From the NCBI RefSeq assembly GCF_032918005.1, contig NZ_CP136628.1:3457501-3521500 (forward strand): a stretch of DNA of 64,000 bases, given 5' to 3'. Both the position numbers and the translations under genes were made by a program. How positions within the stretch are numbered: position 1 is the first letter of the stretch; the number at the start of each line of letters is the position of its first letter. The notes under the pieces were generated by a model that was not told the origin of the DNA, did not search any database, and saw nothing but the letters and a program-made list of their open reading frames with translations. Origin of the DNA: Bradyrhizobium sp. NDS-1 (lineage in GTDB: Bacteria; Pseudomonadota; Alphaproteobacteria; Rhizobiales; Xanthobacteraceae). Shown here piece after piece: positions 35,420 to 44,600 of this stretch.

Positions 35420-35698
35420 ATGGAGCGTCGAAACTTTTTGAAACTCGCATTGGGGCTGACGGCGGGCGCCGCCGTCTTCGCCGCGACCGCGCAGGCCGCG
35501 CCGCTGTCGCCGCCGCCGCTCAGTGACCCCGCTCGCACGCCGCAGGGAAATTCCGACGCTCATCCCGCGGTCACCACCAGCGAAGAAGCCGCCAGGCTGA
35601 CGCCCGAACAGGTTCACTGGCGTGGCCGCCATCGTGGCTGGGGCCATCGTCATTGGCGCCGGCATCGTCGGCGCCGGCACCGCCACCATCACTGGTGA
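35420..35698 (+). CDS. Small Tat-exported protein with a His/Arg-rich tail
   Basis: The protein has 92 residues. The N-terminus MERRNFLKLALGLTAG is a twin-arginine-type signal (RRNFLK), with a cleavage-like TAQAAP near residue 26. The C-terminal 25 residues are almost only His, Arg and Trp (for example HRHWRRHRRRRHRHHHW). Such a tail could bind metal ions or anionic polymers. I recognise no family with a known function, though similar small proteins occur in Bradyrhizobium. Confidence 0.8.
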   Translation: MERRNFLKLALGLTAGAAVFAATAQAAPLSPPPLSDPARTPQGNSDAHPAVTTSEEAARLTPEQVHWRGRHRGWGHRHWRRHRRRRHRHHHW

Positions 35699-35721
35699 GC
35701 GCGCAGTAAACAGCGAATCGG

Positions 35722-35749
35722 ACGGGGATCGCCGCTGGGCGGTCCCCGT
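35722..35749 (+). terminator. Hairpin terminator after the Tat-signal gene
   Basis: ACGGGGA...TCCCCGT encloses a further GCC/GGC pairing, so the stem is about 10 bp in total, followed by TTCG. It lies 24 bases after the stop at 35698. The T-run is short, so termination may be partial. Confidence 0.55.
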
Positions 35750-35799
35750 TTCGATTCTGGAAGCGCTCCGGTTGGGCATACGAATCGCCGGCGGCAGGC

Positions 35800-35834
35800 A
35801 AAAAAATGGCCGCGCAGGCTTTCGCCGCGCGGCC
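35800..35834 (-). terminator. Rho-independent terminator of the GCG_CRPN gene
   Basis: Read on the minus strand, GGCCGCGC and GCGCGGCC form an 8-bp stem around an 11-base loop and are followed by A and seven T. It is 20 bases beyond the stop of the minus-strand gene 35854-36102. This is a textbook terminator on that strand only. Confidence 0.85.
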
Positions 35835-35853
35835 CTTTCGCGAACGGAAGAGA

Positions 35854-36102
35854 TCAGTACGGGCGGCAGCGGCCGGCGTACCAGTGCAAGCCATAGGGGC
35901 ACGTGCGCGCGCGGGGCACGACGACGACCGGCGGGGCGACAATCACGGGGGCAGGGCGCACCACGACCGCGCCACGCATCGGGCGGCAGTTTCCATAGGG
36001 ACCGCGATAGTACCCTCGGCCGCAGCCCTCGGCGGCACTGGCCGCCTCGCTGAAACCGACCACCGAGCTGGCGAGCATGGCGGCGGCTAACAGGTATTTC
36101 AT
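35854..36102 (-). CDS. Secreted GCG_CRPN-type cysteine-containing small protein
   Basis: The protein has 82 residues. A signal peptide (MKYLLAAAMLASSVVG) ends near EAASA. The mature part begins EGCGRGYYRGPYGNCRP, the GCG_CRPN motif common in Rhizobiales, and ends CPYGLHWYAGRCRPY, so the Cys are arranged in two CX-type pairs. A Val/Pro-rich linker lies between. GAAGGAAGA precedes ATG 36102. Role unknown; an envelope location is likely. Confidence 0.88.
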   Translation of the reverse strand: MKYLLAAAMLASSVVGFSEAASAAEGCGRGYYRGPYGNCRPMRGAVVVRPAPVIVAPPVVVVPRARTCPYGLHWYAGRCRPY

Positions 36103-36376
36103 TTGATCTTCCTTCTCGTCCTTAGGGGAAGTCTTTGGGTTTGGCGCTTGTGGCGCACAATGAATCAAGAGACACGATTCGATATGTCAAATCTTGCAAC
36201 ACATCGACACGGTGCGATCCAAACCTGCCAATCATGACCTGAATGCGGCATGAACGTTTCCCGCATGCGGCTTTGGACGACAGAAACTGGCGAAGGCGGC
36301 CGGGAAAATGCGGCATCAGCTCGCTGTGTTGCTCCGGCGCCTTCAGGAAGCCGACGGGAGCAGTTGACGCGCGCCT

Positions 36377-37075
36377 TCAGTTCTTTCCGTCGCCGAACAG
36401 CGCGGCAAACTGCTTCTCGCCGGTACGGGTGAAGTTCACGACGCGGCTGCCGGGCGTCGCGTCGCGCGCCGCCCATTTCAGTTCGGCGAAGCGCCGCATC
36501 ATGGCTGCCCCGAGCGTGCCGGCGAGGTGATGCCGCCGCTCGCTCCAGTCGAGGCAGGCCTTGCACACCGGGCGGCGCGGGTGGGTCAGCATGTCGGACG
36601 AGATCTGCAGATGTTTGGCGAGGAAGCGCTCGCCCTCGGCCGTCAGCTCGATGTCCTGCTTCTTCTGCCGGATCAGATTCCGCTCGCGCAGGGAATCGAG
36701 CATTTGCACACCGAGATCGCCGGCGAGATGGTCGTAGCAGATCCGCGCGCGCCGCAATGCCGGATCCTTTGGCCCGGTGCGCACCCGCATGTGGCCGGTC
36801 CGCGCCGCTAGTCCCGCCAGACCTTCGAGCACGCCGGCGACGTCGTCGTCGGTGAGGCGATAGTAGCGGTGGCGGCCCTGCTTCTCCGGCTCGACCAGTC
36901 CGCCGGCCTCGAGCTTGGACAGATGCGAGCTCGCAGTCTGCGGCGTGATGCCGGCCTCCTGCGCCAGCTCGCTCGCGGTCAGCGCGCGTCCGTTCATCAG
37001 CGCGGTGAGCATGTTGGCGCGGGCGGGGTCGCCGACCAGTGCAGCGACCATGGCGATGTCGGGTCCAGCTTTCAT
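36377..37075 (-). CDS. ArsR-family (winged-helix) transcriptional regulator
   Basis: The protein has 232 residues from ATG 37075 (MKAGPDIAMVAALVGDPAR). The ArsR HTH core is visible as MLTALMNGRALTASELAQEAGITPQTASSHLSKLEAGGLV (positions 22-61, read in pieces). A long C-terminal part with a Cys pair (VCKACLDWSERRHHL) follows; canonical ArsR proteins have about 100 residues, so this is the longer type with a likely ligand domain. No CXC metal site is in the HTH. It is divergent from a NIPSNAP gene and probably controls it. Confidence 0.88.
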   Translation of the reverse strand: MKAGPDIAMVAALVGDPARANMLTALMNGRALTASELAQEAGITPQTASSHLSKLEAGGLVEPEKQGRHRYYRLTDDDVAGVLEGLAGLAARTGHMRVRTGPKDPALRRARICYDHLAGDLGVQMLDSLRERNLIRQKKQDIELTAEGERFLAKHLQISSDMLTHPRRPVCKACLDWSERRHHLAGTLGAAMMRRFAELKWAARDATPGSRVVNFTRTGEKQFAALFGDGKN

Positions 37076-37134
37076 GCTTCGATGGTAGCCGAAGCATTGT
37101 GGTCGGGCAAGCGCGTAGCGTGTTGGCACGAACA

Positions 37135-37163
37135 CGTCATTGCGAGCGACGCCAAGCAGTCCA
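37135..37163. repeat. Partial GTCATTGCGAGCG repeat
   Basis: CGTCATTGCGAGCGACG and the following CAAGCAGTCCAG match the half-repeat at 29919 in its first 13 bases and in general plan. It lies in the ArsR-NIPSNAP promoter gap, which could affect regulation there. Confidence 0.6.
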
Positions 37164-37223
37164 GATGCTTCAGCGGCGACGGTGCTGCTCGCGCTTCTCG
37201 CAACCAAAATTCAGGAGCCCATC

Positions 37224-37532
37224 ATGTCCGTCACCGTTTTCATTCGCTACCAGCTCGATCCCTTCAAGCGCGCGCAGTTCGAGGAATATTCCAAACGCTG
37301 GCTCACCATCATCCCGAAATGCGGTGGTGACCTGATCGGCTACTTCATGCCGCATGAGGGCACCAACAACATCGCCTTTGGGCTGATTTCCTTCGAGAGC
37401 CTGGCGGCGTACGAATCCTATCGCAAACGGCTGCGCGCCGATCTCGACGGCACGGCCAACTTCAACTTTGCGGAGGCCGAGAAATTCATCTTCGCGGAAG
37501 AGCGCACCTTCCTGCGCAAAGTGGTATTGTAG
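37224..37532 (+). CDS. NIPSNAP-family protein
   Basis: The protein has 102 residues, a single ferredoxin-like barrel domain. It reads [22 protein letters not shown], then [28 protein letters not shown], which is the NIPSNAP pattern. No enzyme activity is assigned to the bacterial family. Start chosen at ATG 37224, with TCAGGAG upstream. It precedes another barrel protein by 28 bases and the two form an operon divergent from the ArsR gene. Confidence 0.88.
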   Translation: MSVTVFIRYQLDPFKRAQFEEYSKRWLTIIPKCGGDLIGYFMPHEGTNNIAFGLISFESLAAYESYRKRLRADLDGTANFNFAEAEKFIFAEERTFLRKVVL

Positions 37533-37560
37533 GCCAACACGCCGTTTGCAGGAGATGCCC

Positions 37561-37911
37561 ATGATCGCCGTGATTTTCGAGGTCTGGCCCAAGCCCGAAC
37601 ACCGCCAGGATTATTTCGACCTCGCGGCCGACCTGAAGCCGCTGCTGCAAACCATCGACGGCTTCATCTCGGTCGAGCGTTTCGAGAGCCTGACCGAGAA
37701 GGGCAAGATCCTTTCGGTGTCATTCTGGCGCGACGAGGCGGCGGTGCAGGCATGGCGCAACACGATGGAGCACCGCCGCACCCAGGCCAAGGGCCGCGCA
37801 AAGATCTTCGCCGATTATCATCTGCGCATCGCCAGCGTGATCAGGGATTACAGCATGAACGATCGCGAGCAGGCGCCGAAGGACAGTCGGGCGGTGCACG
37901 ACGCGCACTAG
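37561..37911 (+). CDS. Antibiotic-biosynthesis-monooxygenase (ABM)-type protein
   Basis: The protein has 116 residues. IAVIFEVWPKPEHRQDYFDLA and SVERFESLTEKGKILSVSFWRDEAAVQAW are typical of the ABM fold. Members often act as small monooxygenases or haem-degrading enzymes, but many have no known activity. ATG 37561 has AGGAGA 6 bases upstream; another in-frame ATG, 7 bases upstream, is not in frame with the domain. It is cotranscribed with the NIPSNAP gene. Confidence 0.88.
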   Translation: MIAVIFEVWPKPEHRQDYFDLAADLKPLLQTIDGFISVERFESLTEKGKILSVSFWRDEAAVQAWRNTMEHRRTQAKGRAKIFADYHLRIASVIRDYSMNDREQAPKDSRAVHDAH

Positions 37912-37962
37912 CGCTGGCGTGAATGCGCGCCTATGTCTTCGCGGCAAATAGGGGAGAGAAAC

Positions 37963-38772
37963 ATGCACGTGACAACTGCTGACAAGCGCGCGACCTTCAG
38001 GAAGATGCACGAGGGCGGGTGCTTCATCCTGCCCAATCCGGTCGACGTCGGCAGCGCCAAGGCGTTGCAGCATCTCGGGTTCAAGGCACTCGCCTCGTCG
38101 AGCGCGGGCTTTGCTTGGACCATCGGCAAGGCCGACAACCACGTCACCGTCGAGGACGTCTGTCAGCATCTTGCAGCATTGAGCTCGGCCGTCGATATTC
38201 CTGTCAACGCCGATTTCGAGGGCGGCTTCGCGGTCGAGCCGGACAGGGTCGCGGACAATGTCGAGCGCGGCGTGCGCACCGGCGTTGCCGGTCTGTCGAT
38301 CGAGGATTCCACCGGCGACAAGGACAGGCCGATTTACGAGCGCACGCTCGCGGTCGAGCGCATCAAGGCCTCGCGCAAGGCGATCGGTGACAGCGGCACG
38401 CTGCTGGTCGCCCGCTGCGAAGCCTATTTGTGGGGTGTGACCGATCTCAAGCTGGTCATCGACCGGCTCACCGCATACGCGGACGCGGGGGCGGATTGCC
38501 TTTATGCACCGGGCCTGAAGACCCGCGAGGACATCAGCGCTGTGGTGAAGGCTGTCGCACCGAAACCGTTCAACCTGCTGATCGGCGCGTCCGGCCTGTC
38601 GCTGCAGGAAGCCGCCGATCTCGGCGTACGCCGGATCAGCGTCGGTGGCTCGCTTGCGCGTGCCGCCTGGGGCGGCTTCATGCGTGCGGCAAAAGAGATG
38701 GCGGAGAAGGGCACGTTCACCGAGCTCGGCAGCGGCTATTCCGGCGGCGAGCTCAACAAGATGTTCAGCTAG
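37963..38772 (+). CDS. Isocitrate lyase/PEP mutase superfamily protein
   Basis: The protein has 269 residues. Family features are GGCFILPNPVDVGSAKAL, PVNADFEGGFA (Asp84 and Glu86 bind the divalent metal) and the later LLVARCEAYLWG, plus GADCLYAPGLKTREDI. The lyase signature KKCGH of true isocitrate lyase is missing, so this belongs to the smaller oxaloacetate hydrolase/PEP mutase/2-methylisocitrate-like group with an unknown substrate. I chose ATG 37963 with GGGGAGAG upstream. Confidence 0.88.
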   Translation: MHVTTADKRATFRKMHEGGCFILPNPVDVGSAKALQHLGFKALASSSAGFAWTIGKADNHVTVEDVCQHLAALSSAVDIPVNADFEGGFAVEPDRVADNVERGVRTGVAGLSIEDSTGDKDRPIYERTLAVERIKASRKAIGDSGTLLVARCEAYLWGVTDLKLVIDRLTAYADAGADCLYAPGLKTREDISAVVKAVAPKPFNLLIGASGLSLQEAADLGVRRISVGGSLARAAWGGFMRAAKEMAEKGTFTELGSGYSGGELNKMFS

Positions 38773-38779
38773 CAAACGA

Positions 38780-38808
38780 AGAGCGGCGGGACAATGTCCC
38801 GCCGCTCT
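38780..38808. terminator. Perfect hairpin between convergent genes
   Basis: AGAGCGGCGGGA-CAATG-TCCCGCCGCTCT is a perfect 12-bp stem with a 5-base loop. It separates the PEP-mutase-like gene (plus) from a small membrane-protein gene (minus). A T-run is lacking, so termination may depend on Rho or the hairpin may protect both mRNA ends. Confidence 0.65.
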
Positions 38809-38827
38809 CACGTCTCAATGCGAAGTC

Positions 38828-39247
38828 TTACTTCGCGCCTTCAGACGGCGCCGGCGTATCCGGCGCCGGCTTTGCAGCAGGCGTATCCGGGGCAGCCGGC
38901 CTGCTCGGCGCAGCGCCCGTGGTCACGCCCGGGCCGGTGTTGGTGCGCGGCGTCACGTCGCGCATGCCGGAAGGCGCGGCCGGATTGGCGGGCTGCGTCT
39001 GTGCCGTCTGCGAGGCCGGTGTGTTGCTGGCCTCATTGGTCGTGCTGGTATTGTTCAGGCCGTAGAACACGGCACCCAGCACCAGTGCGATCGCAACGGC
39101 GAACAACGCAACCTTGCCGCTGGAGGCGGGGCCTTCGCCAAGCTCGGGGTCGGCCTGAAGGTCGGCATCCCGGCGCGCCGTGCGAAGATACTCATCGTCG
39201 GCGAGGTTCGGGCGGTACGGATCGTTGGGAAAACGGTCGTCAGCCAT
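38828..39247 (-). CDS. Single-span membrane protein with a Pro/Ala/Thr-rich periplasmic tail
   Basis: The protein has 139 residues from ATG 39247 (GAGGAG upstream). A polar N-terminal region (DDRFPNDPYRPNLADDEYLR) is followed by one membrane segment (KVALFAVAIALVLGAVFYGL, about 45-64) and a low-complexity Thr/Pro/Ala-rich tail. I recognise no family. A candidate EcfG-type promoter lies upstream, which would link it to the general stress response. Confidence 0.7.
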   Translation of the reverse strand: MADDRFPNDPYRPNLADDEYLRTARRDADLQADPELGEGPASSGKVALFAVAIALVLGAVFYGLNNTSTTNEASNTPASQTAQTQPANPAAPSGMRDVTPRTNTGPGVTTGAAPSRPAAPDTPAAKPAPDTPAPSEGAK

Positions 39248-39279
39248 CGATTGGATCTCCTCGGTTAAGACGCCTGGAC

Positions 39280-39305
39280 AACCCGTGGATGCGAGATTCT
39301 GTTCC
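39280..39305 (-). promoter_or_regulatory. Candidate EcfG general-stress promoter
   Basis: On the minus strand GGAAC (39305-39301) is followed after 17 bases by GGTT (39283-39280). Alphaproteobacterial EcfG promoters read GGAAC, 16-18 bases, then CGTT. The match differs in the first base of the -10 element. It lies 33 bases from the start codon of 38828-39247. Confidence 0.35.
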
Positions 39306-39427
39306 GCGCTCCCTATGCTTTCGTCGCATGTTGCCCTCATGCCGGGAATCGGGAACCTGTGGGGGCAGGGAACCGAATGCGAGTTCCATGGCCGAGACGA
39401 AGGGAACTAGCCCAGGGGGTTTAAGCT

Positions 39428-40072
39428 ATGTGGAGCCTGCCGCCGACGGATAGCGTGTTGCATCTTCTGGGATACGTCGCCATCACGGCGGAGGGCATGA
39501 CCGCGGCGCTGGCCGCCGGCCGGCGCAGCATGGATTATGTCGGCGTTTGTCTTCTCGCCTGCGTCACGGCGCTGGGCGGCGGCACGCTGCGCGATTTGTT
39601 TCTCGGTCACTATCCGCTGGTGTGGGTGGCCAACCCGATCTATCTCGCGCTGCCGGGTGGCGCGGCGCTGTTGACCATCCTGATCGCGCGGCTGGTGCAT
39701 CGGCTGCACCTGGCCTTCATCGTGCTCGATGCCATAGGCCTCGTCGTCTTCACCATGATCGGCTGCAATGTTGGCTGGCAGATGGATGCCTCGCTGCCGA
39801 TCGTGATCGTCGCCGGCATGGTGACGGGCTGCGCCGGCGGCGTCTTGCGCGACGTGCTCTGCAACGACGTGCCGTTGTTGTTCCGCGCCGAGCTCTACGC
39901 CAGCGTCTCGGTGGTCACCGGACTGTTCTACGCGACGGCGTTCGGCCTCAATCTCAATGCCGAGCTCTGGACGATCCTGACCTTCGTGCTCGGTCTCAGC
40001 TTCCGCCTGCTCGCTGTGCGCTACAGATGGGAGATGCCGAAATTCGTGTTCACGGGGGATGAGGAGCGGTGA
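39428..40072 (+). CDS. Trimeric intracellular cation (TRIC)-type channel, UPF0126 family
   Basis: The protein has 214 residues and about six to seven membrane segments in two similar halves. The duplicated motifs are GGTLRDLFLGHYPLVW and GGVLRDVLCNDVPLLF, typical of YicG/UPF0126 proteins, whose structures resemble TRIC potassium channels. The protein is in the inner membrane and probably carries K+ or small solutes. ATG 39428 gives MWSLPPTDSVLHL. Confidence 0.9.
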   Translation: MWSLPPTDSVLHLLGYVAITAEGMTAALAAGRRSMDYVGVCLLACVTALGGGTLRDLFLGHYPLVWVANPIYLALPGGAALLTILIARLVHRLHLAFIVLDAIGLVVFTMIGCNVGWQMDASLPIVIVAGMVTGCAGGVLRDVLCNDVPLLFRAELYASVSVVTGLFYATAFGLNLNAELWTILTFVLGLSFRLLAVRYRWEMPKFVFTGDEER

Positions 40073-40089
40073 CGCTGTCGCGCGCGATT

Positions 40090-40141
40090 GGCGAATGGCG
40101 AATGGCGAATAGATCCGGTCATTCGCTACTCGCTACTCCCC
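40090..40141. repeat. Heptamer-based inverted repeat, second locus
   Basis: GGCGAAT occurs three times in tandem (40090-40110), followed after 10 bases by ATTCGCT-ACTCGCT-ACTCCCC (40121-40141), whose complement is made of the same kind of heptamers. It belongs with the hairpin at 12761-12806. The TAG stop of the cytochrome c gene (minus strand, 40133-40135) lies inside it. Confidence 0.8.
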
Positions 40142-41353
40142 ATTGGCGCCTTCCTTCCTCGCCTTCGCCACTTGCGACGGCGTCACCAGCAGGCCGGCAT
40201 TGCCCCAGGAATTGCGGATGTAGTTCGTCACCGCCGCGATCTCACCATCGGACAGTTGCTTGGCATAGCCCGGCATCTCGCCAGTGTTGGGCGCGCGCGG
40301 AGTGGTCACGGTGTGGGCGCCGTCGAGGATGATGCGCAAGGTGGAGGAGGGATTGTTGGATTGCAGCAGCGCGTTGCCCGGTAGTGGCGGATAGATGCGC
40401 GGGGCACCTGAGCCGTCGGCTTCATGGCAGGCGATGCAGAGTTTTGCGTAGACGGCCTGGCCGGCCTTCATCTCGGCGTCGCCAGGCGGCGTCACGATCG
40501 TTTCGCGCCGTGCCGGCGGCAAGCTCTTCAAGTAGACCGCGATCGCGCGCACATCGGCATCGCTCATCTTCGAGGTCGAGTTGACGACCACCTCCGCCAT
40601 CGGCCCGCCGGCATGGCTCCGGGCATTGCGTCCGCTCTGCAGATACTCCGTGATGTCAGCCTCGCTCCACGACTTCAGCCCGGTGCGGGCGGCGCCGTCG
40701 AGCCTTGGTGCGAACCAGCCGCTCATCTCGTTGCCCGAAAGTGCTTGCGCGCTCTTGTCCGCGCCGAAATAGGTCTTGGGCGTGTGGCAGGCGCCGCAAT
40801 GACCTAGCCCCGTGACGAGGTAGCCGCCCCTGTTCCAGGCCGCGCTCTTGCTCTGGTCCGGCTCGAACAGGCCGGGCTTGAAATACATCGCGTTCCAGAT
40901 CCGCATCAGTCCGCGATAGCCGAACGGCCAGCGCAGCTCCGGCGGCTTGTTGCGGGTGACGACCGGCGCGAGCGTGCCGAGATAGGCGCGGATCGCCAGC
41001 GTGTCGTCCTTGGTCATCTTCGTGAAGTAGGGGTAGGGAAAGGCCGGGTAATAGTTCGAGCCGTCGGGCGCGATGCCGGTGCGCACCGCGCGCACGAAGT
41101 CGGCGTCCGTCCAGGCGCCGATCCCGGTGTCGCGGTCCGGGGTCAGGTTCGGCGCATAGATCGCGCCGAAGGGCGTATCGATGCGCTTGCCGCCCGCGAA
41201 CGGTTTTGCGGGATCGGCGGTGTGGCAACCTGCGCAGCCGCCGGCCTCGACCAGCGTCTTGCCGTAGGCGATCTGCTCCGGTGATGGCGCGGCGGCGAGG
41301 GCCGCATTCGCAACCGCACTGCACAACGCGATCACAGCCAGAATCGTCCGCAT
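40133..41353 (-). CDS. Tri-haem cytochrome c
   Basis: The protein has 406 residues with a signal peptide (MRTILAVIALCSAVANAALA). Three CXXCH haem sites are present: CAGCH (40-44), CGACH and CIACH, each in its own domain. This plan matches the cytochrome c subunit of membrane-bound alcohol, aldehyde or gluconate dehydrogenases. No dehydrogenase subunit lies nearby, so its electron donor is unknown. I chose ATG 41353; a TTG 21 bases upstream would break the signal peptide pattern. The last codons fall in a repeat. Confidence 0.92.
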   Translation of the reverse strand: MRTILAVIALCSAVANAALAAAPSPEQIAYGKTLVEAGGCAGCHTADPAKPFAGGKRIDTPFGAIYAPNLTPDRDTGIGAWTDADFVRAVRTGIAPDGSNYYPAFPYPYFTKMTKDDTLAIRAYLGTLAPVVTRNKPPELRWPFGYRGLMRIWNAMYFKPGLFEPDQSKSAAWNRGGYLVTGLGHCGACHTPKTYFGADKSAQALSGNEMSGWFAPRLDGAARTGLKSWSEADITEYLQSGRNARSHAGGPMAEVVVNSTSKMSDADVRAIAVYLKSLPPARRETIVTPPGDAEMKAGQAVYAKLCIACHEADGSGAPRIYPPLPGNALLQSNNPSSTLRIILDGAHTVTTPRAPNTGEMPGYAKQLSDGEIAAVTNYIRNSWGNAGLLVTPSQVAKARKEGANGE

Positions 41354-41374
41354 CGAAGCCTCTCCCGCGACCAA

Positions 41375-41636
41375 TCGCCGTCATCGCACCATAGCGGCGC
41401 ATCCATTCATTTCGCCACGGTGGGGGGATGGTGACACAAATTGAAAACGCCCGGCGTATTTCAGGCCACGAAGTTGCGATTTTTACCCGGCGCCGCCTTT
41501 GGTCCAGAATTGTGATGCGGAGCGTTAAATATCCGACATAGAGTGGCGCAAATGGTCGGCGCGCCCTAGCTAAAAAAGACGGGCAGGCAACGGCTTAAGC
41601 GGCAAGACCTGAACAGGGCGTTGGAAAGAGGACAGC
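41375..41636. promoter_or_regulatory. Promoter region of the oxidoreductase gene
   Basis: This 262-base spacer separates the divergent cytochrome c and oxidoreductase genes. It is AT-richer than its surroundings (for example GCGTTAAATATCCGACATAGA, shortened here to GTTAAATATCC). I see no confident -35/-10 pair and no palindrome of note. Confidence 0.4.
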
Positions 41637-44600
41637 ATGGGCATCAACCAGGGTCCGATCAGTCTCGATCAAAAATACACCCAGGAGACCGGACACGTCT
41701 TCACCACGGGCATCCAGGCCCTGGTCCGGCTGCCCATGGCCCAGATCCGGCGCGACCGCGCCAGCGGCCTCAACACCGCGGGCTTCATCTCAGGCTATCG
41801 CGGCTCGCCGCTCGGCGGCTACGACCAGCAGCTCTTCGCGGCGCGCAAGCATCTCGAACAGTACAACATCAAGTTCCAACCCGGCGTGAACGAGGATCTG
41901 GCGGCCACCGCCGTCTGGGGCTCGCAGCAGCTCAACCTCTCGCCCGGTGCCAAATACGACGGTGTGGTCGGCATCTGGTACGGCAAGGGCCCCGGCGTCG
42001 ACCGCTGCGGCGACGTGTTCCGCCACGGCAATGCCGCGGGCTCGGCCAAGAACGGCGGCGTGCTCTGCCTTGCCGGCGACGACCATGGCGCCAAATCCTC
42101 CACCGTCCCGCATCAATCCGACCATGCCTTCATGTCGGCGCTGATGCCGTATCTCTATCCCTCGAGCATCCATGAGATGATCGAGATGGGCCTCTTGGGC
42201 ATCGCGATGTCGCGCTATTCCGGCTGCTGGGTCGGCATGAAGGTGATCACGGAGACGGTGGAGACCACCGCCGAGATCGACCTCACCGACGAGATGAAGC
42301 CCTTCATCATCCCCGCCGATTTCGAGCTGCCGCCCGGCGGCCTTAACCTGCGCTGGCCCGACGACCGCTTCGAGCAGGATCGCCGCCTGCAGGACTACAA
42401 GGGCTTTGCCGCGATCGCCTTTGCGCGCGCCAACAAGGTCAACCGGGTCACCATGGATTCGCCGAACGCCCGTTTCGGCATCATGGCATCAGGCAAGAGC
42501 TACGAGGACGTGCGGCAGGCGCTGCGCGAGCTCGGGATCACCGAGGAGGTCGCCGCCAAGATCGGCCTCCGTCTCTACAAAATCGGCATGCCCTGGCCGC
42601 TGGAGCCGGAAGGCGTGCATGAATTCGCCGTCGGGCTCGAAGAGATCTTCATCGTCGAGGAACGGCGCGAGATCGTCGAGAACCAGGTCAAGCAGGTGCT
42701 GTTCAACTGGCGCGACGACGTCCGCCCGCGCATCGTCGGCAAGATGGACGAGCACGACAAGCGCTTCCTGACCTTCGCCGCCGAGCTCAGCGTCGCCTCG
42801 CTAGCGACCTCGCTCACCGAGAGACTTCTGAGGCTCAATCTGAACCCCGAGATCGCGGAGATGCTCCGCGTCAAGGCCGACTGGTTCAACGGCCGTCAGG
42901 CGACCCAGATGCAGGCGGTCGCCCCCGTGTCCCGAACACCGTATTTCTGCTCCGGCTGTCCCCACAACACCTCCACGAAGGTCCCCGAAGGCAGCCGCGC
43001 GCTGGCCGGCATCGGTTGTCACTTCATGGCGCTGTGGATGGACCGCTCGACCGAGACCTTTACGCATATGGGCGGCGAGGGCGTGCCATGGGTCGGCATC
43101 GCGCCCTTCACCAACGAGAACCACATTTTTGCGAACCTCGGCGACGGCACCTATTTCCACTCCGGGCTTCTGGCGATCCGGCAAGCAGTCGCCTCCAAGA
43201 CCAACATCACCTACAAGATCCTCTACAACGACGCCGTCGCCATGACCGGCGGCCAGCGTCATGACGGCGATCTCTCGCCGCAACAGATCACCTTCCAGCT
43301 CCACGCCGAAGGCATTCGCGAGATTTATCTGGTCTCGGAGGCGCCCGACGCCTATCCGGCGGACAGCATCGCGCCCGGCGTGAAGCTGTATCATCGCGAC
43401 GAACTGCAGAACGTCATGAAGATGTGCCGGGAGCATAAGGGCACCTCGGCGATCGTCTTCGTGCAGACCTGCGCCGCGGAAAAGCGCCGCCGCCGCAAGC
43501 GCGGCCTGATGGAGGATCCGGCGCGCCGCGTCATGATCAACCCGGCGGTCTGCGAAGGCTGCGGCGACTGCTCCGTGCAGTCGAACTGCATCTCGGTCGA
43601 GCCGCTGGAGACCGAATTCGGCCGCAAGCGCGCCATCAATCAGTCCTCCTGCAACAAGGATTATTCCTGCCTCAAGGGTTTCTGCCCGTCCTTCGTCACC
43701 GTGGACGGCGGCAAGCCGCGCCACCGCGCGCCGGCTGAGCTCAGCGAGATCGGCGAGCTGCCCGAGCCGGCTTCGCGCCCGACGCTGGACAAGCCCTACA
43801 ACATCGCGGTCGGCGGAGTCGGCGGCACTGGCGTTCTCACCATCGGCGCGCTGCTCGGCATGGCCGCCCATATCGAGGGCAAGGCCTCGATGATCCTCGA
43901 TATGTCGGGCCTCGCGCAAAAAGGTGGCGCGGTGCTCAGCCACGTTCGCCTGTCGGACCATCCGGCGGAAGTGACCTGCTCACGGATCGTCACCGGCACG
44001 GCCGATCTGGTGCTCGCCGCGGACGAGGTGGTCGCGGTTGCCAAGGACACGATTTCGCTCTGCGATAGCAACCGCACCCACGGCATCATCAACAGCCACG
44101 TCATCCCGACCGCCGACTTCGTCCTCAACCGCGATTTCAACTTCCAGACCCGCAAGCTGAACGGATTGCTCGAGACGGCGCTGCACAAGGACTCCGTCTT
44201 CTTCGATTTCACCAAGCCGGCCGAGCAGCTGCTCGGCGATGCCATCGCCACCAACATGATGATGATGGGTTACGCCTACCAGAAGGGGCTATTCCCGCTG
44301 TCGGCTGAATCGATCGAGCAGGCGATCGAGATCAACGGTGTCTCGATCAAGGTGAACAAGGAGGCCTTCCGCCTCGGCCGCCTCGCGGTGGCAGATCCCC
44401 AGCGCCTCGCCGACATGCTGAAGGGAACCGACGAGGTGGTTCCGCCGAAGACGCTGGACGCAATGACGCTCGACGAAGTGATCGAGCATCGCGTCAAGCA
44501 CCTGATCGCCTATCAAAACGGCCGGCTGGCACGGCGCTATCGCAAGTTGGTCGATCAGGTTCGCGATGCTGCCAAGCAGGGCGGCTATGGCGAGGCTCTG

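Noticed and set aside
36122..36316. A 64-codon minus-strand frame in the gap upstream of the GCG_CRPN gene
   Set aside because: It has no ribosome-binding site, no family look and Cys/Arg-rich random composition. It overlaps the likely promoter.
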